64,000 nt of DNA from Polynucleobacter sp. GTDB taxonomy: Bacteria; Pseudomonadota; Gammaproteobacteria; Burkholderiales; Burkholderiaceae_D. Below are positions 48,114 through 56,939 of this stretch, piece after piece. The translations under genes were made by a program, and so were the position numbers. The stretch's first letter is position 1, and the number at the start of each line of letters is the position of its first letter. The notes under the pieces were generated by a model. It was not told the origin of the DNA, ran no database searches, and worked only from the letters and a program-made list of their open reading frames with translations. The DNA lies in contig JAIPCX010000011.1 of the NCBI GenBank assembly GCA_021737945.1, positions 34,856 through 98,855 on the forward strand, in the 5' to 3' direction.

Positions 48114-49514
48114 ATGACATCACGTAGAGATTTTTTTAAACAAGCTGGGATGGTGGCCTTAGGGGCTAGTGCTATTAGTCGCGTCGGCGCCGCGTCTTTA
48201 CCCGAGCTGGTGGTCAGTAGCAGTGCCAAGACAGCGCCACCAGCATTACCATCGAGCGGCCGTCCGTTTCATCCGGTGGTGACGTTAAATGGTTGGTCAC
48301 TACCTTGGCGTATGAACCAAGGCGTCAAAGAATTTCATCTGGTTGCAGAGCCGGTGGTGCGCGAGTTAGCCGAGGGTATGAAAGCGAATTTGTGGGGCTA
48401 TAACGGGCAATCACCGGGTCCTACGATAGAGGTGGTGGAGGGCGATCGTGTGCGCATTTTTGTGACCAATCGCTTATCCGAAGCAACCAGTATTCACTGG
48501 CATGGGCAACGACTCCCGAATGGGATGGATGGCGTATCCGGACTCACTCAACCTGCGATCGCTGCCGGCAAAACCTACGTGTACGAGTTTATTGCCAAAC
48601 GTGCCGGTACCTTTATGTATCACCCGCATGCCGATGAGATGGTGCAAATGGCGATGGGTATGTATGGATTTTGGGTGACGCATCCTAAGGATCACAATTT
48701 CATGCGGGTTGATCGGGATTTTGTTTTTTTACTGAATAACTTTGATATCGAACCCGGCAGTGCCACCCCTAAAGTCAACACCATGTTGGATTTCAATTTG
48801 TGGGGTTTTAATAGTCGTGTTTTTCCCGGCGTCGATTCCTTACATGTGCGTCAGGGCGATCGGGTCAGACTGCGCGTGGGTAATTTGACGATGACGAATC
48901 ATCCGATTCATCTGCATGGTCATGAATTTGTCGTGACTGGTACTGATGGCGGTTGGACACCTCCGGCATCACGCTGGCCTGAAGTGACGGTCGATATAGG
49001 TGTTGGTCAGATGCGGGCTATCGAATTCGACGCGACCGAACTTGGAGATTGGTCATTGCACTGTCACAAGTCCCACCACACCATGAATGCGATGGGTCAT
49101 CAGGTGCCAACGATGATTGGTGTTGATCAGCGTGGTATCGCAGAAAAAATCTCGCGACTGATCCCAGACTATATGGCTATGGGTGAGCACGGCATGGGAG
49201 AGATGACCGAGATGGAGATGCCTTTACCCGACAACACACTGCCCATGATGACTGGGCAAGGGCCGTTTGGCTGCGTTGCGATGGGAGGCATGTTCACCGT
49301 AATAAAAGTAAGGAGAGAACAAAAGCCCGGCGATTACAGCGATCCCGGTTGGTACCGACATCCTGCGGGTACACAGGCATGGGAGTGGACAGGTAGTTTG
49401 CCTCAACCTGCAGCGAGTGACTCAGCTGGTGGGCAATCCATGCCATCCGAGCGTGCACCCGACGCAGGCAAGCTAAAAGCTCGCAAGCCTTCGGGGCATG
49501 AAGGGCATCACTGA
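48114..49514 (+). CDS. Tat-exported multicopper oxidase (CopA/CueO type)
   Basis: A 466-residue periplasmic multicopper oxidase that probably oxidises Cu(I). A twin-arginine signal (SRRDFFKQ, residues 3-10) is followed by cupredoxin domains; copper ligands lie in HWHGQ (128-132), HPHAD (170-174), HPIHLHGHEF (near 265) and HCHKSHHTM (near 325). Met/His-rich segments (GEHGMGEMTEMEMP) near 365-380 may bind extra copper. It stands between the TolC-family and CusF-like genes. Confidence 0.93.
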   Translation: MTSRRDFFKQAGMVALGASAISRVGAASLPELVVSSSAKTAPPALPSSGRPFHPVVTLNGWSLPWRMNQGVKEFHLVAEPVVRELAEGMKANLWGYNGQSPGPTIEVVEGDRVRIFVTNRLSEATSIHWHGQRLPNGMDGVSGLTQPAIAAGKTYVYEFIAKRAGTFMYHPHADEMVQMAMGMYGFWVTHPKDHNFMRVDRDFVFLLNNFDIEPGSATPKVNTMLDFNLWGFNSRVFPGVDSLHVRQGDRVRLRVGNLTMTNHPIHLHGHEFVVTGTDGGWTPPASRWPEVTVDIGVGQMRAIEFDATELGDWSLHCHKSHHTMNAMGHQVPTMIGVDQRGIAEKISRLIPDYMAMGEHGMGEMTEMEMPLPDNTLPMMTGQGPFGCVAMGGMFTVIKVRREQKPGDYSDPGWYRHPAGTQAWEWTGSLPQPAASDSAGGQSMPSERAPDAGKLKARKPSGHEGHH

Positions 49515-49541
49515 CACGTTATTTTCAAAAGGGAGTGCGCA

Positions 49542-49883
49542 ATGAATTTTTTTATACGTCAATTAAAGACATTTTTTCTAATTCAGGCCGTGGTGCTAAA
49601 CGTTACTTTTGCCGCAGATACTCAATCGACCCCTGCGCCTGTGGATAGCGCGAGTTCGACGCAGTGGGTGCGTGCTGAGATTCGTAAGATAGATCCTGAA
49701 AATAGCAAGATCACTTTGCGTCATGAGGCCTTGACCCAGCTAAGTATGGGGGCGATGACGATGGTGTTTCGCGTCGATGATAAAGCCCTGCTAAAGCAGT
49801 TTGTAGTCGGTGATCGAGTGAAATTTATTCCCGATAGCAGAGCAGGTCAGTTGTTCGTTACCGAAATGAAAAAAGATGACTGA
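49542..49883 (+). CDS. CusF-like periplasmic copper-binding protein
   Basis: A 113-residue exported protein with signal peptide (about 1-24) and a CusF/CzcE-type OB-fold: VRAEIRKIDPENSKITLRHE and the Met-rich LSMGAMTMVFRV, where His and Met residues bind Cu(I). It lies 27 bases after the oxidase gene and ends the copper set. It probably hands copper to an efflux system not found here. Confidence 0.88.
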   Translation: MNFFIRQLKTFFLIQAVVLNVTFAADTQSTPAPVDSASSTQWVRAEIRKIDPENSKITLRHEALTQLSMGAMTMVFRVDDKALLKQFVVGDRVKFIPDSRAGQLFVTEMKKDD

Positions 49884-49928
49884 ACAAAGTTTACTGAAAC
49901 TCACTAAGAAAGTTTATCAACGCCCTGT

Positions 49929-51185
49929 TTAGAACCGGTCGACTCGATAGGGCTTAGGGTCGGCAAATGTTTCGCGGCCACAGATCATTTCGGCGAGCAG
50001 ACGTGCGCTGGCGGCCGCTTGTGTCAAACCGTGATGCGCATGACCAAAACAAAACCATAAACCGGGATGCTTAGGCGCTGGTCCTAATACCGGCAGCATA
50101 TCGATGGTGCAGGGACGCGAGCCCATCCAAGCTTGCTGATCTAGTCGAGCGCCGAGCGAATACAGCGTGCGCGCAATCGGTTCTATGCGATCAAGCTGCA
50201 CAGGGGTAGGCGGCGCATCGCGCAAGGCAAATTCAGCGCCTGTGGTCAAACGTATACCTTGCTGCATCGGCGCTAAAGCATAACCGTTATCGACATCAAC
50301 AATCACATGCGTCGGCGCTGTGCCGCGTGCGGCGAAATGCATGTGATAACCGCGTTTGCGCCCCATTTTTAGTTGATAACCTAATTTTTGAGCGAGATCT
50401 TCACCCCAAGGCCCTAGCGCCACGACGGCAGCGTCCGCGCTATGTGGCCCTTCATCGGTTGTTACTTGCCACCGCTGGCCATCGCGCTGCAGACTTTGCG
50501 CATCGCCACGAATAAATCGCCCGCCGCGCTGTAAAAATAAATTCAGGTAGGCCGTTGTTAATGCTTGCGGATCGTGTATTTGACGCGAGTCGGGGTAATG
50601 CACTCCACCGATTAGTGCGGGATCGAGTCCGGGTTCTTTTATTTGCAATTCAGCGTTTGATAAAACCTTCACACTCAGACCATAGGCTAGGCTTTGCTTG
50701 GCTTGATCCAGACTTGCTTGTTCAGTGTCTTGATGACGCCAGACTTTGATCCAGCCGTTCTGATTGACTAAACGCGATACACCCGCCGCTTCGATCAAAG
50801 GCGCGTGCTCAGTCCAGCTATTTTCAATCAAGGGTAGTGCGCCGGCGATCGCAGCAGGATAAAGATGTGGCGATGAATGACGCCAGTAACCGACTAGCCA
50901 CGGCATCAGCGAAGCTAGGGCCTTCCAATGATAATGTGCTGCAGTTTTTTTCTGCAGTGCGTAAGCAATCAGGGTCGACCAGTCGCGTGGAAAGGCATAT
51001 GGAAATACCGACGATCGTTCAATCAGGCCGGCATTCCCAAAGCTGGTTGCCGCACCCGGATGATCGCGATCAATCAACAGTACCTGTCGGCCCTGTTCCT
51101 GGAGTTTGAGTGCGACGCAAACGCCGACGATACCGGCGCCTATGACGGCGATATCTGAGCGTGTGGTTGGTGTGGAATGCTGCAT
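49929..51185 (-). CDS. DadA-like FAD-dependent amino acid oxidoreductase
   Basis: A 418-residue flavoprotein of the DAO/DadA family. IAVIGAGIVGVCVAL at about 13-27 is the FAD-binding motif; TSFGNAGLI and the C-terminal WFCFGHAHHGLTQAA are typical of D-amino acid dehydrogenases. Substrate could be a D-amino acid, proline or another secondary amine. Single gene, convergent with the copper set. Confidence 0.87.
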   Translation of the reverse strand: MQHSTPTTRSDIAVIGAGIVGVCVALKLQEQGRQVLLIDRDHPGAATSFGNAGLIERSSVFPYAFPRDWSTLIAYALQKKTAAHYHWKALASLMPWLVGYWRHSSPHLYPAAIAGALPLIENSWTEHAPLIEAAGVSRLVNQNGWIKVWRHQDTEQASLDQAKQSLAYGLSVKVLSNAELQIKEPGLDPALIGGVHYPDSRQIHDPQALTTAYLNLFLQRGGRFIRGDAQSLQRDGQRWQVTTDEGPHSADAAVVALGPWGEDLAQKLGYQLKMGRKRGYHMHFAARGTAPTHVIVDVDNGYALAPMQQGIRLTTGAEFALRDAPPTPVQLDRIEPIARTLYSLGARLDQQAWMGSRPCTIDMLPVLGPAPKHPGLWFCFGHAHHGLTQAAASARLLAEMICGRETFADPKPYRVDRF

Positions 51186-51276
51186 TGATGATTATCTTTT
51201 AAGGGTTGCTCAGCAGTTTTTTTGCTATCGAATAGAATAAGTTAAACAACGATAGTTTAAACTTAAAGGATTACTA

Positions 51277-51648
51277 ATGAAGAAAGCTTATCTTCTCATG
51301 CTTTTCTTGCTGTTCAGTGCCAATGCTTGTGCCGAGTGGTCCCATTTCTACGAGACCCGTCGCACCCATTTCTATGTCGATAATGCGAGCATTCAAGCCG
51401 TCGATGGTAAGCGGCAGGTCTGGATCTTAGGGAATTCGAAAGCGCGCAAAGACAGCGGTGAGATTTCGTTCAAATCGCTGCAGCAGTTCGACTGCAAGGA
51501 AAAAATGAATCGTGGAGTGGTCTATGCGACCTTTAGCGAAGAAATGGCCGGCGGTGAGAAGCTATCCGAGACTGATGTAGCGAGCGCCTGGACGTTTGTT
51601 CTTTCCGGCACCGCAGAAGAGAAGCTATTCAAACAGCTATGTCCCTGA
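51277..51648 (+). CDS. Exported protein with surface-adhesin E-like domain
   Basis: A 123-residue protein with signal peptide (MKKAYLLMLFLLFSANACA). The mature domain (WSHFYETRRTHFYVDNASI, ...KSLQQFDCKEK) resembles the small surface-adhesin protein E-like domain common in betaproteobacteria, with a probable disulfide between the two cysteines. Function unknown. Confidence 0.75.
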   Translation: MKKAYLLMLFLLFSANACAEWSHFYETRRTHFYVDNASIQAVDGKRQVWILGNSKARKDSGEISFKSLQQFDCKEKMNRGVVYATFSEEMAGGEKLSETDVASAWTFVLSGTAEEKLFKQLCP

Positions 51649-51858
51649 CACCGGCCTCTACCATCGACTCAAGCTGCACCAAAGCGGAACAAGGATCTCT
51701 ATCGCTCAGCAAGCAGTGGGAAAAATCGTGCGAGTCTGCGTATCTTGAGATTCGCTGTCGATCGCTATTGAGCTTCAGGCAGTGCTGTCAAAGAGAAAGC
51801 GCTTGAGCCAGCGTCTGTAGGGTATTGTTTTTTGTAAGTTTTATGAAAGTTAGAAGTA

Positions 51859-51993
51859 ATGGGTATGTGGATAGAGATGGGGATTTTTGTCCTCGTGATT
51901 CTTTTTGCGCTCCACCAAATTCGCGATGTAAAGCGCGAACAGCGCAAACGTTTGGACGAAAAAAAAGACGAGAATCGACCGAATGCAGAGTAA
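51859..51993 (+). CDS. Small single-pass membrane protein
   Basis: A 44-residue ORF (ATG to TAA) with one hydrophobic helix (IEMGIFVLVILFALHQI, residues 5-21) and a highly charged tail (KREQRKRLDEKKDENR). The form of hydrophobic head, basic anchor and charged tail supports a real inner membrane protein. The start could also be the Met two codons later. A weak GAAG lies upstream. Unknown function; it stands in a 500-base gap otherwise free of genes. Confidence 0.5.
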   Translation: MGMWIEMGIFVLVILFALHQIRDVKREQRKRLDEKKDENRPNAE

Positions 51994-52148
51994 TTGTGAA
52001 AAATATGTTTGGAAACTTATCGCGTATTAGGTTATCTTTACGCCGAATTACATATTAGGGCGGATTTTTCGTAAACGAAAACGCTCTTCGCTCGAATCCC
52101 GTATGGAGCTTATGCACCTAACGCACGGTAAAAATTACAGGGTGGCGC

Positions 52149-52586
52149 ATGCCGTTTGACCATTGCGCTGAATGCAGACGATGCTGTTTCGTAGAGGCGG
52201 GTTATCCTGCCCTCGAAATAACCCTCACTAAAAAAGAGAAAAAAGATCTCGGCAGCGTCTGCATCGAAACAAACTGTATTCACCTCGGCCCAGTCGGCTG
52301 TACCTTGGGTGAGCGCAAACCTTTTAGTTGCACACTTTATCCTCTCGCTTATAATCCAACCCGTCGTGAAATTTATTACGATTCCGAGTGTCCAGTGATG
52401 CCGGAATATATCCGGCAGTTGGATGATTCTGCGAGCGAGGCTTCCATGCATCTGGCCAAGTGCAAATCTGAACTGACCAAGCTGGAAAAGACCGACAAGG
52501 GATTTTTAAAAAATAACTTTGAAGTCGACTCTGATTACTTCGATTTGAAAAAGCTTCCGTCTCAACCCTTCTCCAAGGACAACTAG
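52149..52586 (+). CDS. YkgJ family cysteine cluster protein
   Basis: A 145-residue protein with the zinc/iron-chelating cysteine cluster of YkgJ (HCAECRRCC at residues 5-13, then CIHLGPVGCTLGERKPFSC). These clusters bind a metal and may support a radical or oxygenase-type reaction; the role is unknown. It ends 1 base before the next gene, so the two are probably translated together. Confidence 0.85.
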   Translation: MPFDHCAECRRCCFVEAGYPALEITLTKKEKKDLGSVCIETNCIHLGPVGCTLGERKPFSCTLYPLAYNPTRREIYYDSECPVMPEYIRQLDDSASEASMHLAKCKSELTKLEKTDKGFLKNNFEVDSDYFDLKKLPSQPFSKDN

Positions 52587-52587
52587 A

Positions 52588-53481
52588 ATGAATGGTTCTC
52601 TACACAGACTGCGCGAGGTGAGGCAAGCGCGTGCTTCGCAAAAACTCATGCAGGTGGGCTGCCAAAGCTGGACGGCACGAAATCTCTGCGTCGAGAGCTA
52701 CCACGAGGAAATCCTCTACTACACCACCCGCTGGGATGCGTTGTGCCCTTATATAGAAGTTAGCGATGAAATGCTGGCTACGGCACCGCGTCCCTTTGTT
52801 GTGTACGCCGTGCCGCCTGATAGCCAGTTTGGCGTGGCTATCAACGACAAATACGGCATGGTTGATTGCTTCTCTGAAGATTTTTGGAATGAAGAGCGGC
52901 GCGCACGTAAGTTCAAGGAATACGATAAGCAGTACCGTAACTTCACGATCACACTTGATCGCATCCCCGGCAAAGATCTGACAGCTGATGACATTTTTGA
53001 AATGGGTGCAGAACATTTCAAAAAATGCTTTATCGCAGACGAAGAAGTCGAAGGTTTTGTCGATTACATCCGCACCCTGGATATCTTGGTTATTCGTGTG
53101 ACCTCGCCAGAGGGCGTGAACGTTTTGACCGATGTCTCAGTGATTTTGCCAAAATATAATCAACTGTATGGCAGCTTCTGTCAGTGGAATCGCGAATTCA
53201 AGAATAAATCGCCAGGAATTTTTGCTTGCCTACTCGCTTGCCGTTGGGCGCGTGATAACGGTCTGCAGTATTACAACCTCGGACCCGTCGATGATTACGG
53301 CTACAAGGCCCTGTTTGTGACCGACTATGAGCCGATTTATGCGTTGGCCTTGGTTGATCCCGACCATCCATTGGCGCAAGACCCGACTTCACCGCTCAAA
53401 ATTGACTTTAAGCCTGAAGAATTGAATCAGATCTACCGCAGTGGTTCAGCTCCGGTTGAATTAAAGGATGTGGCTGCCTGA
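52588..53481 (+). CDS. GNAT-fold protein paired with YkgJ-type protein
   Basis: A 297-residue protein that looks like a GNAT-type acyltransferase of the leucyl/arginyl transferase-like kind (segment YGSFCQWNREFKNKSPGIF, then CRWARDNGLQYYNLGP). Such families transfer amino acids or acyl groups. It is coupled to the YkgJ-type gene 1 base upstream, which suggests a shared modification pathway. I cannot name the substrate. A long perfect terminator follows. Confidence 0.65.
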   Translation: MNGSLHRLREVRQARASQKLMQVGCQSWTARNLCVESYHEEILYYTTRWDALCPYIEVSDEMLATAPRPFVVYAVPPDSQFGVAINDKYGMVDCFSEDFWNEERRARKFKEYDKQYRNFTITLDRIPGKDLTADDIFEMGAEHFKKCFIADEEVEGFVDYIRTLDILVIRVTSPEGVNVLTDVSVILPKYNQLYGSFCQWNREFKNKSPGIFACLLACRWARDNGLQYYNLGPVDDYGYKALFVTDYEPIYALALVDPDHPLAQDPTSPLKIDFKPEELNQIYRSGSAPVELKDVAA

Positions 53482-53495
53482 TTTTATCGGCCATC

Positions 53496-53535
53496 AGCAA
53501 AACGGCTGGCGCATGCGCCAGCCGTTTTGCTTTGT
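53496..53535 (+). terminator. Terminator after YkgJ/GNAT pair
   Basis: A perfect 36-base palindrome at 53496-53531 (AGCAAAACGGCTGGCG, loop CATG, and its complement), with TTGTG after. The A-rich lead and T-rich end make it usable on both strands, including for the converging SET-domain gene. Confidence 0.88.
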
Positions 53536-53581
53536 GGGTGTAAATTGTCGTGATCGGTGGGCTTAAGTCCTTGAGGAACGG

Positions 53582-54010
53582 CTAGTTGTCGCTGAAATCA
53601 TGGTCATCATCGAAGCTAACATCGTAGTCTATGGTCAGCTCATCGCCGCGTTCTATATCGCGCACTGCCCGCAACACATCTTTATCATCGAAGCGTAAGT
53701 TAGGTTTTTTTGAGTGATTCAGATAAATCGAAACATTCACTGCATTCAGCCCAATTTCCGGAGCAAACACTCGCCCTTTTTCAACCAGGCAGAATCGCGA
53801 TAAGTGTTTTCGTACGCTGCTAGGTACTTTTTTTAGTTCTATACGTGAAAACTTTATTTCCTTGTTGCTGACCATGCTGCGCAGTGGAGCGGTACCTTTG
53901 GGTATGTCGCGTATTGCAAATACGCCTATACCGTGTATGCCTGAGACACCGAGCTTGCAGTAGACATCGTCGCGTAAATGGTCGTATAGCTTATCTTTTA
54001 GGCTGCTCAT
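53582..54010 (-). CDS. SET-domain protein
   Basis: A 142-residue SET-domain protein, a probable protein-lysine methyltransferase using S-adenosylmethionine. GIHGIGVFAIRDIPKG starts the domain; NHSKKPNLRF and GDELTIDYD give the pseudoknot and catalytic Tyr. I chose the ATG ending at 54010; the longer frame begins with TTG and has no family sequence. The C-terminus is acidic (DDDHDFSD). It lies downstream of speDE on the same strand. Confidence 0.82.
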   Translation of the reverse strand: MSSLKDKLYDHLRDDVYCKLGVSGIHGIGVFAIRDIPKGTAPLRSMVSNKEIKFSRIELKKVPSSVRKHLSRFCLVEKGRVFAPEIGLNAVNVSIYLNHSKKPNLRFDDKDVLRAVRDIERGDELTIDYDVSFDDDHDFSDN

Positions 54011-54177
54011 TGGGAGGGGGGTTAATTTCAGTTTGCGCGAGAGATCAAGAGTAAAAATCCTTGAGACTTTATTCAAGGTAGGTAATGCATTTTGCCGAGA
54101 ATCCGGCACATACCGTTGATCTTGCAATCACGGGGATCCTGCTACCACCAGAGTTTTTTGCCCTGGGTCGTGCCGCT

Positions 54178-55422
54178 TCACCGAAGTAGATCTCTGAAAT
54201 ACCCGGGAAGAGCCAATAAGCCGTGATGCGTAGCTTCATTGTAGTAATTTAGTTTTACAAGTTGATGTAATTCTATGCGGTGTGCGATTTCTTTTGAGCT
54301 AGGCTGAGATGGATCAAGTTCATCGCTGCACAGGGCGAAGGACCAGTACGCACCATATAAGGGAATATATAAGCCATACGGCGCCACCTTCGTGAAATGC
54401 TGCTTCAGACGTCGATAAATGGTCTGTACCGTCTCAGGGGCGAACACAGGGGTACCGGTATGCAGCACCATGGCGCCACCCGGAGCCAGAATTCGTTTTA
54501 CCGATTGAAAAAATTCAGCAGTGTAGAGAGCAGAGGCTGGTGTGTCAGGGTCCGTCAGGTCGAGTAAGACTAGATCAAATTTTTCAGTACTTTCAGCGAC
54601 ATAGGCCAAGCCATCGCCTATGTGTATCTCCACACGGGGATCATCAAACGAACCGTTGTTAATCTTGCCTAAGTACTGGCGCGAAATGCGAATCACCGCT
54701 TCATCCAATTCAGCCAGCACGATACGCTCTACACTCGGGTATTTGAGTAATTCTTCGGCTGATCCACCGTCGCCGCCACCTAAAATTAATGCGGTGCGCA
54801 CGTTGCCGTGGGTGATGGCCGCTGGATGAATTAAGGCTTCATGATAAAAAAATTCTTCAGCTTCCGACGTCATGTAGTCGCCGTCTAGGCGAAATAATTT
54901 TCCGAATTGTGGCGACTCATGTACTTCAATCAGTTGGTAGGGTGATTGTTCCCTATGCAGTAGTGGCCCCAGTCGATATGCGTAAGCACTGTGCTTGTTC
55001 AAATACTCGTATCCCATCGCCGCATCCGCGCCGGCGGAGTTGTGACCGACTTCACCACGCAGTAGGCTCTGATGGTTGGCGGTATCAGGTTCAAACAACT
55101 CAACGAGGGTGGTAATTAATTGATTGGCTTTGTTACTGTTATCGGTAGAAAAATTACAGACATATACGTCGAGAGTGACTGACAGTTGTTCTGGCCATGT
55201 GTGAAGTGCCAGGTGTGATTCAGCAAGCAGTACGGTGCCTGTCACGCCACCTGCTTGATCCTGAGTCAGCCCGGGAAAAGCGTGAAACAACTCGCCCACG
55301 ACCGTTAATCCCGATGCCTGTATCAGCGCTAAGCAGGAGCGGCGCAATTGATCAACATCAGTCATCAATGACAGATTTTTTTTGCAACCCGTGAGGTCGG
55401 CGGTGAGATGTAGTCCCTGCAT
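54178..55422 (-). CDS. Fused S-adenosylmethionine decarboxylase-spermidine synthase
   Basis: A 414-residue fusion. Residues 1-125 are a class 1b SpeD: the self-cleavage site is Glu68-Ser69-His70, with Ser69 becoming the pyruvoyl group, and Cys89 the usual proton donor. Residues about 140-414 are SpeE, with GGGDGG near 216, LAELDE binding the nucleoside, and LLDLTDP with the catalytic Asp. One chain thus makes decarboxylated AdoMet and uses it to convert putrescine to spermidine. A palindrome TTATCC-G-GGATAA lies 14 bases upstream. Confidence 0.92.
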   Translation of the reverse strand: MQGLHLTADLTGCKKNLSLMTDVDQLRRSCLALIQASGLTVVGELFHAFPGLTQDQAGGVTGTVLLAESHLALHTWPEQLSVTLDVYVCNFSTDNSNKANQLITTLVELFEPDTANHQSLLRGEVGHNSAGADAAMGYEYLNKHSAYAYRLGPLLHREQSPYQLIEVHESPQFGKLFRLDGDYMTSEAEEFFYHEALIHPAAITHGNVRTALILGGGDGGSAEELLKYPSVERIVLAELDEAVIRISRQYLGKINNGSFDDPRVEIHIGDGLAYVAESTEKFDLVLLDLTDPDTPASALYTAEFFQSVKRILAPGGAMVLHTGTPVFAPETVQTIYRRLKQHFTKVAPYGLYIPLYGAYWSFALCSDELDPSQPSSKEIAHRIELHQLVKLNYYNEATHHGLLALPGYFRDLLR

Positions 55423-55791
55423 TTTTGTCGTTTAGTTATCCGGGATAAGGTTGAATTTGTGCGCAGCTCAAAACGCCAGCGGCGCGCGTAGCAAATTAAA
55501 TAACTCGCAGCAGCACGTCGATAAATTACAAAGCCTGCGATTTTGCCATTAAACCTCGCATATTCAAAACGTTGCTGCAGTATTTACTTCCAGATTCCCC
55601 TCGGTTCAAATATCAACCGACCCCATTCGGCTATTTGCGATGCATCTTCGCAGCTGAGGCCAGCCAGAGCGGCTGACTTTTTGTAATACGTATACGCCTT
55701 AAAGATTTTCAAATTGGTTATCTGCTTTATAAGGGCTATAGTGTTTGTTAGCCTCTATCCCGCACATTCATCCCAATGAAACAGGAAATTT
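55423..55791. other. Intergenic region between speDE and hydrolase genes
   Basis: A 369-base region with no gene. It carries the 13-base palindrome TTATCC-G-GGATAA at 55436-55448, close to the speDE start, and a purine-rich AGGAAA site at 55781-55786 for the hydrolase. No clear promoter hexamers were recognised. Confidence 0.4.
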
Positions 55792-56691
55792 ATGATCGCA
55801 CCTTCTTATCACCGTACCTCAACCTCTTTACTGAATGTGGAGTATCTCGAATGGAATCCAGAAGGTCAGCATACCGCCGTGTTGGTGCATGGCTGGCCCG
55901 ACTCTGTTCGCACGTGGTTCGAAGTAGCTCCTATCCTTGCTGTCGCAGGCTTTCGTGTTCTTGCGCCTTCGGTGCGTGGCTATGCGGGCACTCAGTTCCT
56001 TTCGCCAGACACGCCTCGTAGTGGGCAGCTGTCCGCATTGGGGCGCGATCTGATTGAGTTTGTTGAAGCGCTGCAATTGGATCAGCCGCTGTTGGTTGGA
56101 CATGATTGGGGTGCGCGTGCGGTCGCGATTGCAGCAGGTCTGCACTCAGGTATCGGTTCGCATCTCGTGATAATTTCTGTTGGCTACGGTACCAATACAC
56201 TGGGTCAGCCACTGAGTTTGGAGCAGGCTAAAAATTACTGGTATCACTGGTATATGGATACGCCAATAGGGAGGAAATCATTGGCAGAAGATAGGAATGC
56301 TTTTGCACGCATCATGTGGGATACCTGGGCACCGCCGGGTTGGTTTGATGAGCAAGAGTTCGCCGCCACTGCCGAAGCCTTTGATAATCCTGATTGGGTG
56401 GAGATTGTTACGCACTCCTATCGTCATCGCTGGGGCTTGGTGGCGGGAGATCCTGCCTATGATGCCGATGAAAAGCTGCTTTCTGTTTTGCCCGTGCTGG
56501 ATACGCCAACCTTGGTGTTGCATGGTGATGCTGACGGCGTCAATCCTATCTACAGTTCAGAGGGTAAAGAGCGTTGGTTTACCGGGCCTTATCAGCGCAA
56601 AGTCATGCAGGGTATTGGTCACTTCCCTCAGCGAGAATCCAGTCATAGCGTGGCTGATGAAATACTCAAGTTTTGCGGACTGCGCAGCTAA
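55792..56691 (+). CDS. Alpha/beta hydrolase, Asp-nucleophile type (epoxide hydrolase/dehalogenase-like)
   Basis: A 299-residue alpha/beta hydrolase. HGWPDS (34-39) forms the oxyanion region, and the nucleophile elbow GHDWGA has Asp105, as in epoxide hydrolases and haloalkane dehalogenases rather than Ser-type esterases. GIGHFPQRE supplies the His. AGGAAA precedes the ATG. A strong terminator isolates it from the light-harvesting operon. Confidence 0.85.
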   Translation: MIAPSYHRTSTSLLNVEYLEWNPEGQHTAVLVHGWPDSVRTWFEVAPILAVAGFRVLAPSVRGYAGTQFLSPDTPRSGQLSALGRDLIEFVEALQLDQPLLVGHDWGARAVAIAAGLHSGIGSHLVIISVGYGTNTLGQPLSLEQAKNYWYHWYMDTPIGRKSLAEDRNAFARIMWDTWAPPGWFDEQEFAATAEAFDNPDWVEIVTHSYRHRWGLVAGDPAYDADEKLLSVLPVLDTPTLVLHGDADGVNPIYSSEGKERWFTGPYQRKVMQGIGHFPQRESSHSVADEILKFCGLRS

Positions 56692-56731
56692 ATAAGACTC
56701 TATTTGATATCGTTCCTCATACTTATTTGAT

Positions 56732-56761
56732 AAAAATCCCTAGAATCTTAGGGATTTTTTT
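56732..56761 (+). terminator. Terminator after hydrolase gene
   Basis: AAAAATCCCTA (56732-56742) pairs perfectly with TAGGGATTTTT (56749-56759) around GAATCT, followed by TTTA. It lies 30 bases before the putative pucBA -35 element. Confidence 0.92.
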
Positions 56762-56791
56762 ATTCAACCCGTATTTTTTCTGACTAAGCAG

Positions 56792-56855
56792 TTGACGTTT
56801 GGAGGAATTATTGTCAATATTTAGTGACAATTTGAAGTGTACATAATTAGTTACA
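56792..56855 (+). promoter_or_regulatory. pucBA promoter with two PpsR/CrtJ-type palindromes
   Basis: Two TGT-N12-ACA sites lie at 56812-56829 and 56838-56855, separated by exactly 8 bases. This is the target and spacing of the redox/light repressor PpsR (CrtJ) at photosynthesis promoters. TTGACG at 56792-56797 and AATATT at 56816-56821 (18-base spacer) could be -35 and -10, so the first site would cover the -10. A second option is TTGGTC at 56863 with TTTATT at 56886, downstream of both. Confidence 0.8.
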
Positions 56856-56939
56856 CCGATAGTTGGTCAATCCCGCTCTTAGGAATTTATTTCAGGGGTG
56901 GATTCAGTCGTAAGCGATGTCTTATTAGGAGGTGTCACG

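Noticed and set aside
56738..56755. TTGATAAAAATCCC as an FNR site for pucBA
   Set aside because: Only the left half matches and it is part of the terminator of the preceding gene.
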